Notes under the pieces: model-generated
Database searches by the model: none
Told to the model about the DNA's origin: nothing
The model's input: the letters and a program-made list of their open reading frames with translations, nothing else
Made by a program: the position numbers and the translations under genes
Assembly (NCBI GenBank): GCA_965372015.1
Contig: CBDVAP010000018.1
Location: 1 to 34,267 of the forward strand
Direction of reading: 5' to 3'
Source of the DNA: JACZSB01 sp965372015
GTDB taxonomy: Bacteria; Fidelibacterota; Marinisomatia; SCGC-AAA003-L08; TS1B11
DNA: 34,267 bases
Part shown: one piece after another, positions 15,582-24,712 of the stretch
Layout of the letters: every line of letters starts with the position of its first letter
Numbering within the stretch: position 1 is the stretch's first letter

Positions 15582-16892
15582 ATGCCCACAATCACAACTA
15601 TTCACGGCCGGGAAGTGCTCGATTCCCGGGGTAATCCCACAGTCGAAGTAGAAGCACACCTGGAAGATGGCAGCATCGGCCGGGCGATCGTACCTTCCGG
15701 CGCCTCCACCGGCGAACATGAAGCGGTGGAAATGCGGGATGGCGATCCACAGCGTTACCTGGGCAAGGGCGTGCGGCAAGCCGTGGCCCATGTCAACGGG
15801 GAACTGGCCCGGGCAGCTATCGGTCGTGACGCCCTGGATCAAGCCGGGCTGGACCAGGCGCTGATCGATCTGGATGGTACGCCCAACAAGGCCCGCCTGG
15901 GGGCCAATGCTATCCTGGGGATCTCGCTGGCGGTGGCCCACGCCGCGGCGACCGCCTCCGGTAAGCCACTGTATGCACATCTGAAGGGAGAGCAACAGCA
16001 ATACACCCTGCCGATCCCCATGATGAATATCCTCAACGGCGGCTCGCACGCCGATAACAGCGTGGACATCCAGGAGTTCATGATCTTCCCGGTGGGGGCC
16101 GGATCGTTTGCCGAAGCCTTGCAGATGGGCGTGGAAACCTTCCACCGGCTCAAGGCGGTGCTCAAGGCCCGGGGGTTGGTTACCGCCGTGGGCGATGAAG
16201 GCGGCTTTGCGCCCGATCTGCGTTCCAACGAGGAAGCGATTGAAGTCATCCTGGAGGCTGTGGAGTACACCGGTTACCGGCCGGGCGAGCAGGTCTACCT
16301 GGCCCTGGACCCTGCCGCCAGCGAGTTCTATGATCCTAAAACTGCTAAGTATAACCTGGCTTCGGAGAACCGGGTCCTGGACGGCGACGAAATGATAGCC
16401 CTGTATGAGGAGCTGGTGAACAAGTATCCCATTATTTCCATCGAAGACGGCCTGGCGGAGGACGACTGGGACCATTGGCGCTCAATGCAACAGCGGCTGG
16501 GCCAACGGATCCAGATCGTGGGGGACGATCTGACCGTCACCAATCCCCAGCGGTTGCAGCGGGCTATCGACGAAGGCAGTATGAACGCCATCCTGATCAA
16601 ACTCAATCAGATCGGTACCGTTACCGAGACCCTTCAGACCATCGCCCTGGCCCGGGAGGCCGGTTTTGGTGTTGTGGTTTCCCACCGCTCGGGCGAAACC
16701 GAAGATGTGTCCATCGCCGATCTGGCTGTGGCTACTGGCGGGGGTCAGATCAAGACCGGCTCTGCCAGCCGCAGCGAGCGGATCGCCAAGTACAATCAAC
16801 TGTTGCGCATCGAAGAATCACTGGGGGCAGCGGCCCGCTTCCCCGGCCGGGAGGTATTTCCCATGCCGGGCTCCGGAGGCGCCGCGTCCTGA
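15582..16892 (+). CDS. eno: Enolase (phosphopyruvate hydratase)
   Basis: The 436-residue enzyme interconverts 2-phosphoglycerate and phosphoenolpyruvate in glycolysis. The length is normal, and all key motifs are present: SGASTGEHEA (39-48), GDEGGFAPDL (204-213, general acid E207), Mg2+ ligands D243, E288 (SIEDGLAEDDW) and D315 (GDDLTVTN), catalytic K340 in KLNQIGT and SHRSGETED (367-375). The 135-nt leader has a small hairpin, TAGCC-GTA-GGCTA (15475-15487). The ATG at 15582 is preceded by CGAGAG. FtsB/DivIC follows after 14 nt, a gene pairing seen in many bacteria. Confidence 0.97.
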   Translation: MPTITTIHGREVLDSRGNPTVEVEAHLEDGSIGRAIVPSGASTGEHEAVEMRDGDPQRYLGKGVRQAVAHVNGELARAAIGRDALDQAGLDQALIDLDGTPNKARLGANAILGISLAVAHAAATASGKPLYAHLKGEQQQYTLPIPMMNILNGGSHADNSVDIQEFMIFPVGAGSFAEALQMGVETFHRLKAVLKARGLVTAVGDEGGFAPDLRSNEEAIEVILEAVEYTGYRPGEQVYLALDPAASEFYDPKTAKYNLASENRVLDGDEMIALYEELVNKYPIISIEDGLAEDDWDHWRSMQQRLGQRIQIVGDDLTVTNPQRLQRAIDEGSMNAILIKLNQIGTVTETLQTIALAREAGFGVVVSHRSGETEDVSIADLAVATGGGQIKTGSASRSERIAKYNQLLRIEESLGAAARFPGREVFPMPGSGGAAS

Positions 16893-16906
16893 CCCCGCGG
16901 GCCGTC

Positions 16907-17257
16907 ATGCGCCCCCGCCGGTATCGGGGTTCCCGGACCGGTGATAGCCACCTTAAACGTTGGCTGGGGATGGTAGCAGTTGTGGCGGTACTGTTTTTTC
17001 TAGCTGTTAACCAGCAGGGCCTCCTGCGTCTGTGGCGGCTGCAACGGGAGCAAGAGCACCTGGAGGTGGAAATCGCCTTGCTACGGGAGCGCTCCGCCGA
17101 ACTGCGCCTGGCCCGGACTCGACTGGAGAATGACATGTTGTACATCGAGCGCCTGGCCCGGGAGAAGTACCGGATGGTTAAAAAAGGTGAGAAGGTTTTC
17201 CGGGTGATTCAGCCTGAGGATCAACCGCCGGCAGTGAAACGGGTTCAGACCCCATAA
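16907..17257 (+). CDS. ftsB: FtsB/DivIC-type septum formation protein
   Basis: The product has 116 residues: a basic N-terminus, one transmembrane helix (about 20-40, WLGMVAVVAVLFFLAVN), a coiled coil (about 45-78, REQEHLEVEIALLRERSAEL) and the conserved tail IERLAREKYRMVKKGEKVFRV. This is the layout of FtsB/DivIC, a bitopic protein that links FtsL and FtsQ in the divisome. The frame is open to 16475, but that part only overlaps enolase, so the ATG at 16907 is chosen. It follows eno by 14 nt and is 3 nt before the next gene. FtsL was not seen nearby. Confidence 0.85.
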   Translation: MRPRRYRGSRTGDSHLKRWLGMVAVVAVLFFLAVNQQGLLRLWRLQREQEHLEVEIALLRERSAELRLARTRLENDMLYIERLAREKYRMVKKGEKVFRVIQPEDQPPAVKRVQTP

Positions 17258-17260
17258 CCG

Positions 17261-18097
17261 ATGCACCCCGGTCGCCGCGAATCGTTCCGCGGAACGCTGA
17301 GCCGATTTCCGGCTGAGTTGCGGTTGGCAGGTATCGTCGCTCTGCTGGCAGCGCCCCTGCCGGCTGCTTTTGAGGGGGCGGAACTGTTCCGGCCGACGCT
17401 TACTACCCTCGACGGCATCCACTCCCCGGCCCTGAATTCTCCTGCCCGGCTGCCGGATCAGTACTGGTGGTCTTCTATAGGCCGGACGGTGCCGTTCGGC
17501 CAATCCTGGGCGGCCGGACAACAGCTATCGCTGGGCGGCAACTACCGTTTCTGGAGAGGCGCCGCCGCGGTCTGGAGCTCAGGAGATCGCTTGTACAAAG
17601 AGACCCAGGCCACCATCGCCCTGGCCCGCGAACTGCTCACCGGGTTCCGTGCCGGCGCCAGTCTAACCTATAACCAGGTTGCCATCCGCGATTTCGAGCC
17701 GGTTCAGTCGGAGGTATTAATGGGCTTCGGCCTGGCCGGGGATTTGACCGATGACATGGTCTTTTCCCTTTGGTACAGCGGCCTGGCGCCGGATGATACC
17801 CGGGCCTACGAAAGCCTGGCCCGGCAGCTGTTCCAGTTGGCCCTGCTCCACCCGGCGGGGGACCACTACGGCTGGGCCCTGGGGGTGGAGAAGACCCCCG
17901 GGTTCAAGTTGCGGCAACTGCTGGAGGTCTCCATCGGCGGCGGCGGGAGGCTGGAACTGTTGCTGGGCTACCGGACCAACCCTGGTCTACCATTCGTCGG
18001 GACCCGGGTGACCCTATCACGCCTGCAACTATTTGCCCGCGTAAACCACCATCCGCTATTCGGCCTATCCACCGCTTTTGGCCTGGCGCTTAAATAG
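17261..18097 (+). CDS. Predicted outer-membrane barrel protein, companion of the HHH-barrel gene
   Basis: The 278-residue protein has a long N-terminus with a signal-like segment (about 20-36, LRLAGIVALLAAPLPAA). Many amphipathic beta strands follow, such as QQLSLGGNYRFWRGAAAVW, FRAGASLTYNQVAI and LELLLGYRTNP, ending with VTLSRLQLFARVNHHPLFG. The pattern is that of a 12-14 strand outer-membrane barrel of the PorV/FadL type, but no family is certain. It overlaps the start of the next gene by 20 nt and begins 3 nt after ftsB, so the three are probably one transcript. A functional pair with the next protein is inferred from this overlap. Confidence 0.7.
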   Translation: MHPGRRESFRGTLSRFPAELRLAGIVALLAAPLPAAFEGAELFRPTLTTLDGIHSPALNSPARLPDQYWWSSIGRTVPFGQSWAAGQQLSLGGNYRFWRGAAAVWSSGDRLYKETQATIALARELLTGFRAGASLTYNQVAIRDFEPVQSEVLMGFGLAGDLTDDMVFSLWYSGLAPDDTRAYESLARQLFQLALLHPAGDHYGWALGVEKTPGFKLRQLLEVSIGGGGRLELLLGYRTNPGLPFVGTRVTLSRLQLFARVNHHPLFGLSTAFGLALK

Positions 18098-19901
18098 CAT
18101 CCTGACCGTGTTGATCGGTACCGCCCTGTACGGACAGAGCGGCGCGGACCTCAGCAGCGATGTTTTCGACCACCAATCGCTTTCCGAGGATCAGCAGACC
18201 GCCCTGGCGTCGCTGCTGGATGACCCGTTGGACTTGAATGCCGCCTCCGTTGATCTCTGGTTCCTGCGCCCGGCTGTGGCGGCGGCGGTGCACACGGCCC
18301 GGGAAGCCGGCCGGTTCACTGGCTGGAGAGATTTAGAGCGCCGTACCGGTTTACCTTCGGAGACCGTGATCCTTCTGCGGACAGTCACATACCTTTCGGG
18401 AACCAAGGTAATTGGTGAGCTCAGCACCCGCCTGGTAGCCGGCTCCAGCGGGGAGAAAATCCGCACTCGGTTTAGGGTGGATACCGGCTCCTGGCTGATC
18501 CTGGGCACTACCCAACGCCGGCCGGGAGAATACCGCCTGGCCGACCGCACCGGTCTGAGCCTGGCGCGACCGGGCCGGTACTGGCAACTGGTCCTGGGCG
18601 ATTATCGCCTGTCATGGGGGTCGGGCCTGCTGCTGGCGGACGAATTCCCCCGGCCGCTGGGAACGGCGCAGCTGGGCTTGGCCCCCGCCAACGCCCGGCT
18701 ACGGCCCGGGTTCAGCTCCAGCACCACCGGTTTCCTGCGGGGATTCGGCTCGCTGTACCACAGAGGTAGACTGCTGCTGATTGGCGGCTACCACCTCGAA
18801 CAGGTGGATCTGACCGAGATCGATGGGCACCCACGAGTGGTTGCGTACCGGGCGCACACCCGGCCGGCACCGATGACCGGTGAAAGACTGCCCTATCTGG
18901 GCGGATCGCTGGCCCTGGGCGGCTGGGAAGTGGGTGGCCTGACCGCCGGACATGCGCTTGAGCGAACCGCTGAAACCGTCGCTGTGCGCAGGCAATACTA
19001 TTCCATGACCATCCGGCGGAAGTTCGCCGGTCCCACCAGCGGATGGGAACTGGCCCATGAAAACGGCTGGCAGGGCGAGCGGGCAGCCAATCTCACCCGG
19101 CTGGCGTATTCCAGCCCTGCTCCCCAGGCCACCGGCCAGCTGAGGCTGACCATGCTCTACCGCCGCTACCCTCCCGGCTGGGAGCCGTTACGCGGGCAAC
19201 TGATGGGTCAGCGGGTCAGCCGGGGCAATGAAACCGGTTGGTTCCTGAGCTGGGGTTGGCGGCGGGCGCCGGTGAATCTTAGCGGTTACCTGGACACCTA
19301 CCGGCAAACAACAGCTCAAGCCCCGGGAATTTGGGCCGATGAAGGACGTGAGAGTAGCTGGGAAGCAGCCACCCGGAAGGGACGCCTGGAAATACGGGTA
19401 CTTAGCAGGAATGAACAGACTACCCAGGCTGGTTCCATTATCGACTCCCTGGGCCTCGAGTCATTCCAACAACTGCGAACGTCCCGTTGGTACCGGCGGC
19501 TGTCGGCCACTCTAAAAGTGGATCGGACCACCCGGCTACGGCTGCTGGCCGCCCAGGTGGGTACTAATGGGAGCGAAACGTCAGGGTGGGGAGCCATTTT
19601 TGGCGTGGCTGCCCGTTACCGGCGCCGGCAGGGTGGCCTAAGCGTAGCCGCAGGCGCGTACGGTTTCAATACCGACGGGTGGGACCAGCGGATATACATT
19701 TATGAGGATGGTCTCCCCGGTGAATTCGGGCTGCAGCCGCTGTCCGGCCGGGGGTGGAACCTCTCCGGTCTGGTGGGCCTGCCGCTGGGTCGCGGCCGGG
19801 TGTCATTCCGGGGCCGCCGGCAGTGGCGCTACGAAGAGGAACAGGGAAAAACTGTCGGTCAACCAGGACAGTACGGGCTTCAGTTGGATGTTGCACTATA
19901 A
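18078..19901 (+). CDS. Helix-hairpin-helix domain fused to a large beta-barrel protein
   Basis: The 607-residue protein begins with a short signal peptide (start TTG at 18078; LTVLIGTALYGQ). Residues about 48-106 match the ComEA-type helix-hairpin-helix module: LDLNAASVDLWFL, HTAREAGRFTGWRDLERRTGLP. The first hairpin, usually LPGIG, reads LRPAV. From about 115 to 607 the protein is strand-rich with alternating aromatic residues (YWQLVLGDYRLSWGSGLLLAD, YGLQLDVAL), a large outer-membrane barrel. FCB bacteria often have such HHH-plus-barrel proteins; their role is not settled. DNA binding by this HHH copy is doubtful because the Gly of the hairpin is lost. The 5' end overlaps the preceding barrel gene. 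Confidence 0.75.
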   Translation: MAWRLNSILTVLIGTALYGQSGADLSSDVFDHQSLSEDQQTALASLLDDPLDLNAASVDLWFLRPAVAAAVHTAREAGRFTGWRDLERRTGLPSETVILLRTVTYLSGTKVIGELSTRLVAGSSGEKIRTRFRVDTGSWLILGTTQRRPGEYRLADRTGLSLARPGRYWQLVLGDYRLSWGSGLLLADEFPRPLGTAQLGLAPANARLRPGFSSSTTGFLRGFGSLYHRGRLLLIGGYHLEQVDLTEIDGHPRVVAYRAHTRPAPMTGERLPYLGGSLALGGWEVGGLTAGHALERTAETVAVRRQYYSMTIRRKFAGPTSGWELAHENGWQGERAANLTRLAYSSPAPQATGQLRLTMLYRRYPPGWEPLRGQLMGQRVSRGNETGWFLSWGWRRAPVNLSGYLDTYRQTTAQAPGIWADEGRESSWEAATRKGRLEIRVLSRNEQTTQAGSIIDSLGLESFQQLRTSRWYRRLSATLKVDRTTRLRLLAAQVGTNGSETSGWGAIFGVAARYRRRQGGLSVAAGAYGFNTDGWDQRIYIYEDGLPGEFGLQPLSGRGWNLSGLVGLPLGRGRVSFRGRRQWRYEEEQGKTVGQPGQYGLQLDVAL

Positions 19902-19954
19902 ATGGCATTCCATCTAATTTATCCGGGCCAATTCCGACCGGCTGAACATGGCGA

Positions 19955-21502
19955 TTGACTAAGGGAATATGGGGCTTGCTACAGATTACTGTTAAACATC
20001 TTTCGGCGACGTTGCGATTCTTACCTTTAGCGGCCAGCTGGCTCTTACCGGCCGGGGCATTAGCTGACGAGATACGGATTATCTTTCCCAATCAGCCCGG
20101 ACACCGAGTATCCCTCAACACTTTTTATCGCGGCCAGGTGGAATACCTCAACAGCGCCGAACTGGCAGAAGCATTCTCTATCAGGTCCTACGTCAACGAG
20201 GCCGTTCAGAAGCAGGTGTTGCATTTTCGTGAAGGGGAGGTCAAAGTAACAGCCTTCTCATCGTTCGTTATCATCGACGATAAATCATACCAGATGCCGG
20301 CGCCCTCGTATTACGATGGCCGGGATTATTATCTCCCCGCCCAATCTTTTTTTCTGATTCTCGGGACTACGGTGCTGGAAGGGGCCACATTCGACGAATC
20401 TCGCCGGGCCTTTATCGGCCCCCGCTCGCTACTGGGTTATAACATCCATAGAGCCAGCATAGAGAAAAAGCGCAACGGCACACTGATCAGGGTGCGAACC
20501 AGCCAGACTTTCGAGGCCGCCAATATCGTGCGCTATATCACCGATAACGGCTGGCTGGTAGTGCAGATCCCCTCCGGCAAGGTGGACACCCTGGAACTGG
20601 CCCGCTCCACCATGGGCGGTATCATCCGAAATGTCTGGGGCCGGCAGCTGGAAAATTCAGCCGAGCTGCGTTTCAAGCTCAATGAGAAAGTCCCTCTGCC
20701 GGAAGTCTTCCAGGTGGATAAGGGCCGGGAACTACACATCGCCCTGCGCAACCCGGTACGCAAGAAGGGTAACCGCACCGAGGAAATGCGGAAACTGTGG
20801 TACCTGAACACCATTGTGCTCGATGCCGGACACGGCGGTAAGGATGCGGGTACCACCGGACGGGGGGGCCTGCAGGAAAAAACGGTCTGTCTGGACGTGG
20901 CCTTGCGCCTGGGCAAGCTGCTCAAGCGGCGTACCAAGATGAAGGTGGTTTACACCCGTGACGAAGACGTTTTCATCCCCTTGTTTCAACGTACAAAGAT
21001 CGCCAATGAGGCCGGCGGCAAGCTGTTTATCTCGATCCATGCCAACGGGGTAAAAAATCGGGGAGCCCGGGGCTTTGAGACCTGGCTGCTGGCCCCGGCC
21101 AACACCCCGGAGGCCATTGAGATCGCCCAGCGAGAAAACAGTGTAATCGCCCTGGAGGAATCGAAGCATCGCTACACGGAATTTGCCGATGAAGCGCTAA
21201 TCCTTTCCACCATGGCCCAAAGTATCTGGCTGAAGGAAAGCGAGACCCTGGCCGCCCGGGTCCAGCAGGAGTTGGCGACCCGCCTGGACAGTCCCAACCG
21301 GGGCGTGAAGCAGGCCGACTTCTTTGTGCTGATCGGCGCCACCATGCCCAATGTACTGGTGGAAATAGGATTCCTGAGTAACCGTATCGAAGAGAAGAAG
21401 TTGGCCCAGAGCGAATACCGCCAACACATTGCGGCGGGTATTTATAATGCCATCCTGAAGTTTAAGCAGCAGCAGGAAGAGGCCATGGCCGCCAATCAGT
21501 AG
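19955..21502 (+). CDS. N-acetylmuramoyl-L-alanine amidase (Amidase_3)
   Basis: The 515-residue secreted enzyme cleaves the bond between MurNAc and the L-Ala stem of peptidoglycan. A signal peptide (about 15-38, LPLAASWLLPAGALA) is followed by an N-terminal region of strands (about 40-270) resembling copper amine oxidase-like/AMIN substrate-binding modules. The catalytic domain (284-505) has zinc ligands H293 (LDAGHGGKDAG), E308 and H362 (SIHANG), plus catalytic E470 (NVLVEIGFLSN). The start is a TTG; an overlapping ATG at 19948 is out of frame and closes at once. A role in daughter-cell separation fits the nearby ftsB, though that is inference. Confidence 0.9.
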   Translation: MTKGIWGLLQITVKHLSATLRFLPLAASWLLPAGALADEIRIIFPNQPGHRVSLNTFYRGQVEYLNSAELAEAFSIRSYVNEAVQKQVLHFREGEVKVTAFSSFVIIDDKSYQMPAPSYYDGRDYYLPAQSFFLILGTTVLEGATFDESRRAFIGPRSLLGYNIHRASIEKKRNGTLIRVRTSQTFEAANIVRYITDNGWLVVQIPSGKVDTLELARSTMGGIIRNVWGRQLENSAELRFKLNEKVPLPEVFQVDKGRELHIALRNPVRKKGNRTEEMRKLWYLNTIVLDAGHGGKDAGTTGRGGLQEKTVCLDVALRLGKLLKRRTKMKVVYTRDEDVFIPLFQRTKIANEAGGKLFISIHANGVKNRGARGFETWLLAPANTPEAIEIAQRENSVIALEESKHRYTEFADEALILSTMAQSIWLKESETLAARVQQELATRLDSPNRGVKQADFFVLIGATMPNVLVEIGFLSNRIEEKKLAQSEYRQHIAAGIYNAILKFKQQQEEAMAANQ

Positions 21503-21533
21503 ACTGTGTTTCCTTGAGGGAACCGCCACAACC

Positions 21534-21669
21534 CGTCATCGCAAGGTCCCGACGGTTGTCGGAGCCTGCCCTGAGCGTAGTCGAAGGGTGGCGATCTTAA
21601 TAGACCTGAGCACCGAAACAGCGGGATGGCCACAGAAATCCGCCAGCCGGCGGATTCCCTCGCCATGAC
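21534..21669. repeat. Nested palindromic intergenic element
   Basis: The left arm starts CGTCATCGCAAGG (21534-21546) and the right arm ends with the complement of GTCATGGCGAGGG (21657-21669). Inside, GGTGGCGATCTT (21587-21598) faces the complement of CTGTGGCCATCCC (21623-21635). Each arm has its own hairpin: CCGACGGTTGTCGG (21549-21562) and ATCCGCCAGCCGGCGGAT (21638-21655). The left arm also holds a module at 21563-21587 that I recall as common between genes in many environmental genomes (agcctgccctgagcgtag followed by tcgaagg). The layout suggests two repeat units head to head, MITE- or REP-like. No ORF is credible inside. Confidence 0.7.
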
Positions 21670-21786
21670 ATTCTCCCAAATATCCCTTGCCCCCGGATCC
21701 CTTCTCTGAAACAGTACCGTGAGCCATAATATTAACCACCCCGCCACCCCGGTAAGGAGTGGGCGAAAGCCTAGAAAGTAAATTCA

Positions 21787-23004
21787 ATGCTAACCCGGGA
21801 GCTGTTGGAATATCTCTTCGGACTGGAGCGGAAAGGGATCAAATTGGGACTGGGTCCCACCCGGCGCCTGCTTAAGAGCTGTGGTTCTCCCCACCGGGCC
21901 CAGCCCCTGATACAGGTGGCCGGTACCAACGGAAAGGGGTCCACGGCGGCCATCCTGGCCAGGATCCTGGAGCAGCATGATCTTAAAACGGGACTGTATA
22001 CCTCACCGCATCTGATTCGTTTCAATGAGCGCATCCGCATCGACGGCGTCTGCATTGAAGATGATTACATTGTGGCCTGGGTCCGGCGTTACCAGGTGGA
22101 AATTGGGCGTTTGGAAGCCACCTTTTTTGAGGCCACCACCGCTCTGGCATTGAGCTATTTTCGCGATTGCCAGGTTGAGGTAGCGGTGTTGGAAACGGGC
22201 TTGGGCGGGCGGCTGGATGCCACCACTGCCGCAGAGCCTGCCTTGACAGCCCTAACGCCCATCGATCTGGATCACACCGACCTGCTGGGCGATACCCCCG
22301 AAGCTATCGCCCGGGAAAAGGCCGGGATTCTGCGGGCGGGTATACCGTGCTATTCAGCGCCTCAGCAGGACTCAGTGGCAGCGGTTATCCGGGAAGCGGC
22401 CCAGGCAATAGGCGCGCCCCTGACATTTGTTGGAGCGGACCTGGCGGTACCCGGGCCGACGCATCTACCCGGTGAGCACCAGGTGATGAATGCCCGTCTG
22501 GCCTGGACCCTGGCCCGCGAATTTCTGGGGGAGCATTTCGACCGGCGCCGGGCCGCGGTGGCGGTGGAGACAGCCGCCTGGCCGGGCCGCTATCAGCGGG
22601 TCAGAGCAGAGCCCAAAGTGATTTTCGATGTGGCCCACAATCCCCACGGGGTTCGGGCTTTCCTGGCCAATTTCACCAGAGAGACCCAACGAGGGTGTAA
22701 ATGGTTGGTGTTGGCCCTGCAGGCGGACAAAAATGCCGAGCAGGTTTTGCAGCTACTCCTGGGACGGTTCGACGAGGTGATTCTTACCCAGACCGATACT
22801 CGCCGTTTTTTGGCGGCCTCGGAACTGGCGGCCCTCGCCAGGGATTACCGGCGAGAGCTGCGAGTCATAACGCCGGCTTCGGATGCCATCGGACAGGCGC
22901 TTTCTACGGCCGGCCCCGATGATCTGATAACTATTATCGGCTCCCATTACCTGGGACCTGCGGTGGCCGAGATATTTAAAATTTCATTTGACATGCTTGG
23001 TTAA
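21787..23004 (+). CDS. folC: Folylpolyglutamate synthase / dihydrofolate synthase
   Basis: The 405-residue enzyme adds glutamate to folates in the cytoplasm (Mur ligase family). It shows the P-loop VAGTNGKGST (44-53), the folate-binding segment TSPHLIRFNERIRIDG, the Mg2+-site region LETGLGGRLDATT, DLDHTDLLGDTPEAIAREKAGI and the C-terminal VIFDVAHNPHG. All are conserved in FolC. The length is slightly below the usual 420-430 residues. The start ATG at 21787 has no close Shine-Dalgarno. It lies downstream of the nested palindrome and upstream of rho. Confidence 0.93.
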   Translation: MLTRELLEYLFGLERKGIKLGLGPTRRLLKSCGSPHRAQPLIQVAGTNGKGSTAAILARILEQHDLKTGLYTSPHLIRFNERIRIDGVCIEDDYIVAWVRRYQVEIGRLEATFFEATTALALSYFRDCQVEVAVLETGLGGRLDATTAAEPALTALTPIDLDHTDLLGDTPEAIAREKAGILRAGIPCYSAPQQDSVAAVIREAAQAIGAPLTFVGADLAVPGPTHLPGEHQVMNARLAWTLAREFLGEHFDRRRAAVAVETAAWPGRYQRVRAEPKVIFDVAHNPHGVRAFLANFTRETQRGCKWLVLALQADKNAEQVLQLLLGRFDEVILTQTDTRRFLAASELAALARDYRRELRVITPASDAIGQALSTAGPDDLITIIGSHYLGPAVAEIFKISFDMLG

Positions 23005-23366
23005 ACGGTCCAATATTCGGGTGAGTCTCTCGTCCCTCGGAACCGGATTTCCCAAATGATCACCAAATTTGACTATTTTCGTTCTTTTGAGTAGTATTAT
23101 TAAAGCAGTAATCGATAGGAGGAAGAAGCTACTGCACCCGGTGCTGGGGTTATAACTCAAGTATGACCGTCTCGATCTGATAACCGATATAATCTTGTCA
23201 GCGGGATAATCCGGCAACAATCGTAATCCAGTCGTTTTGTTGGCCCACTTCTTTAACAGTCCCTTTCTCAGAATTGCACCGGCGCACCGGTGTTTAGCTT
23301 GAAACCGCCAAGAGCGTTAAGGAATCTATAAGCCCACCGTAGAGAGGAAAGTCTGGAATCATATTT
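23005..23366. other. Long gene-free region between folC and rho, upstream part
   Basis: This AT-richer stretch holds no gene I can support. A short hairpin, CACCGG-CGCA-CCGGTG (23277-23292), followed by TTTAG could be a weak folC terminator. The promoter of rho is expected here, but no clear -35/-10 pair is evident. GAGAG at 23342-23346 can pair with CTCTC at 23385-23389 inside the next hairpin and so offers an alternative fold. Confidence 0.4.
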
Positions 23367-23430
23367 CTGTCGCGTGGGGACAATCTCTCGCCTGACTGAA
23401 CCAGCGACAGGCCGGCAATGCGACGCCGGC
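23367..23430 (+). promoter_or_regulatory. Structured 5' leader of rho (two adjacent hairpins)
   Basis: CTGTCGC-G-TGG (23367-23377) pairs with CCA-GCGACAG (23401-23410): ten base pairs with one bulged G. Immediately after it, GCCGGC (23411-23416) pairs with GCCGGC (23425-23430). The stems end 34 nt before the preferred rho start. No known RNA family is recognised. Rho of E. coli controls its own leader by attenuation, so a regulatory role is plausible but unproven. Confidence 0.5.
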
Positions 23431-23464
23431 GATCAGGAAAGAATCAGTGAATAAGGAACACATA

Positions 23465-24712
<1,248 letters not shown>

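Noticed and set aside
15567..16475. Long minus-strand frame (302 codons) opposite enolase
   Set aside because: It lies wholly antisense to the conserved eno gene; its openness follows from the codon pattern of eno in GC-rich DNA.
16475..16906. N-terminal extension of the FtsB frame
   Set aside because: It overlaps enolase in another frame and encodes low-complexity Arg/Gly sequence; FtsB has a good ATG at 16907.
22984..23220. Minus-strand 78-codon frame with a hydrophobic stretch
   Set aside because: It starts at TTG without RBS, overlaps the end of folC and has no recognisable family.
23341..23360. AGAGGAAAGTC resembling the start of RNase P RNA (rnpB)
   Set aside because: Only about 120 nt remain before rho, and no P4 partner, ACAGAA or other conserved rnpB blocks follow; a full rnpB needs roughly 350 nt.
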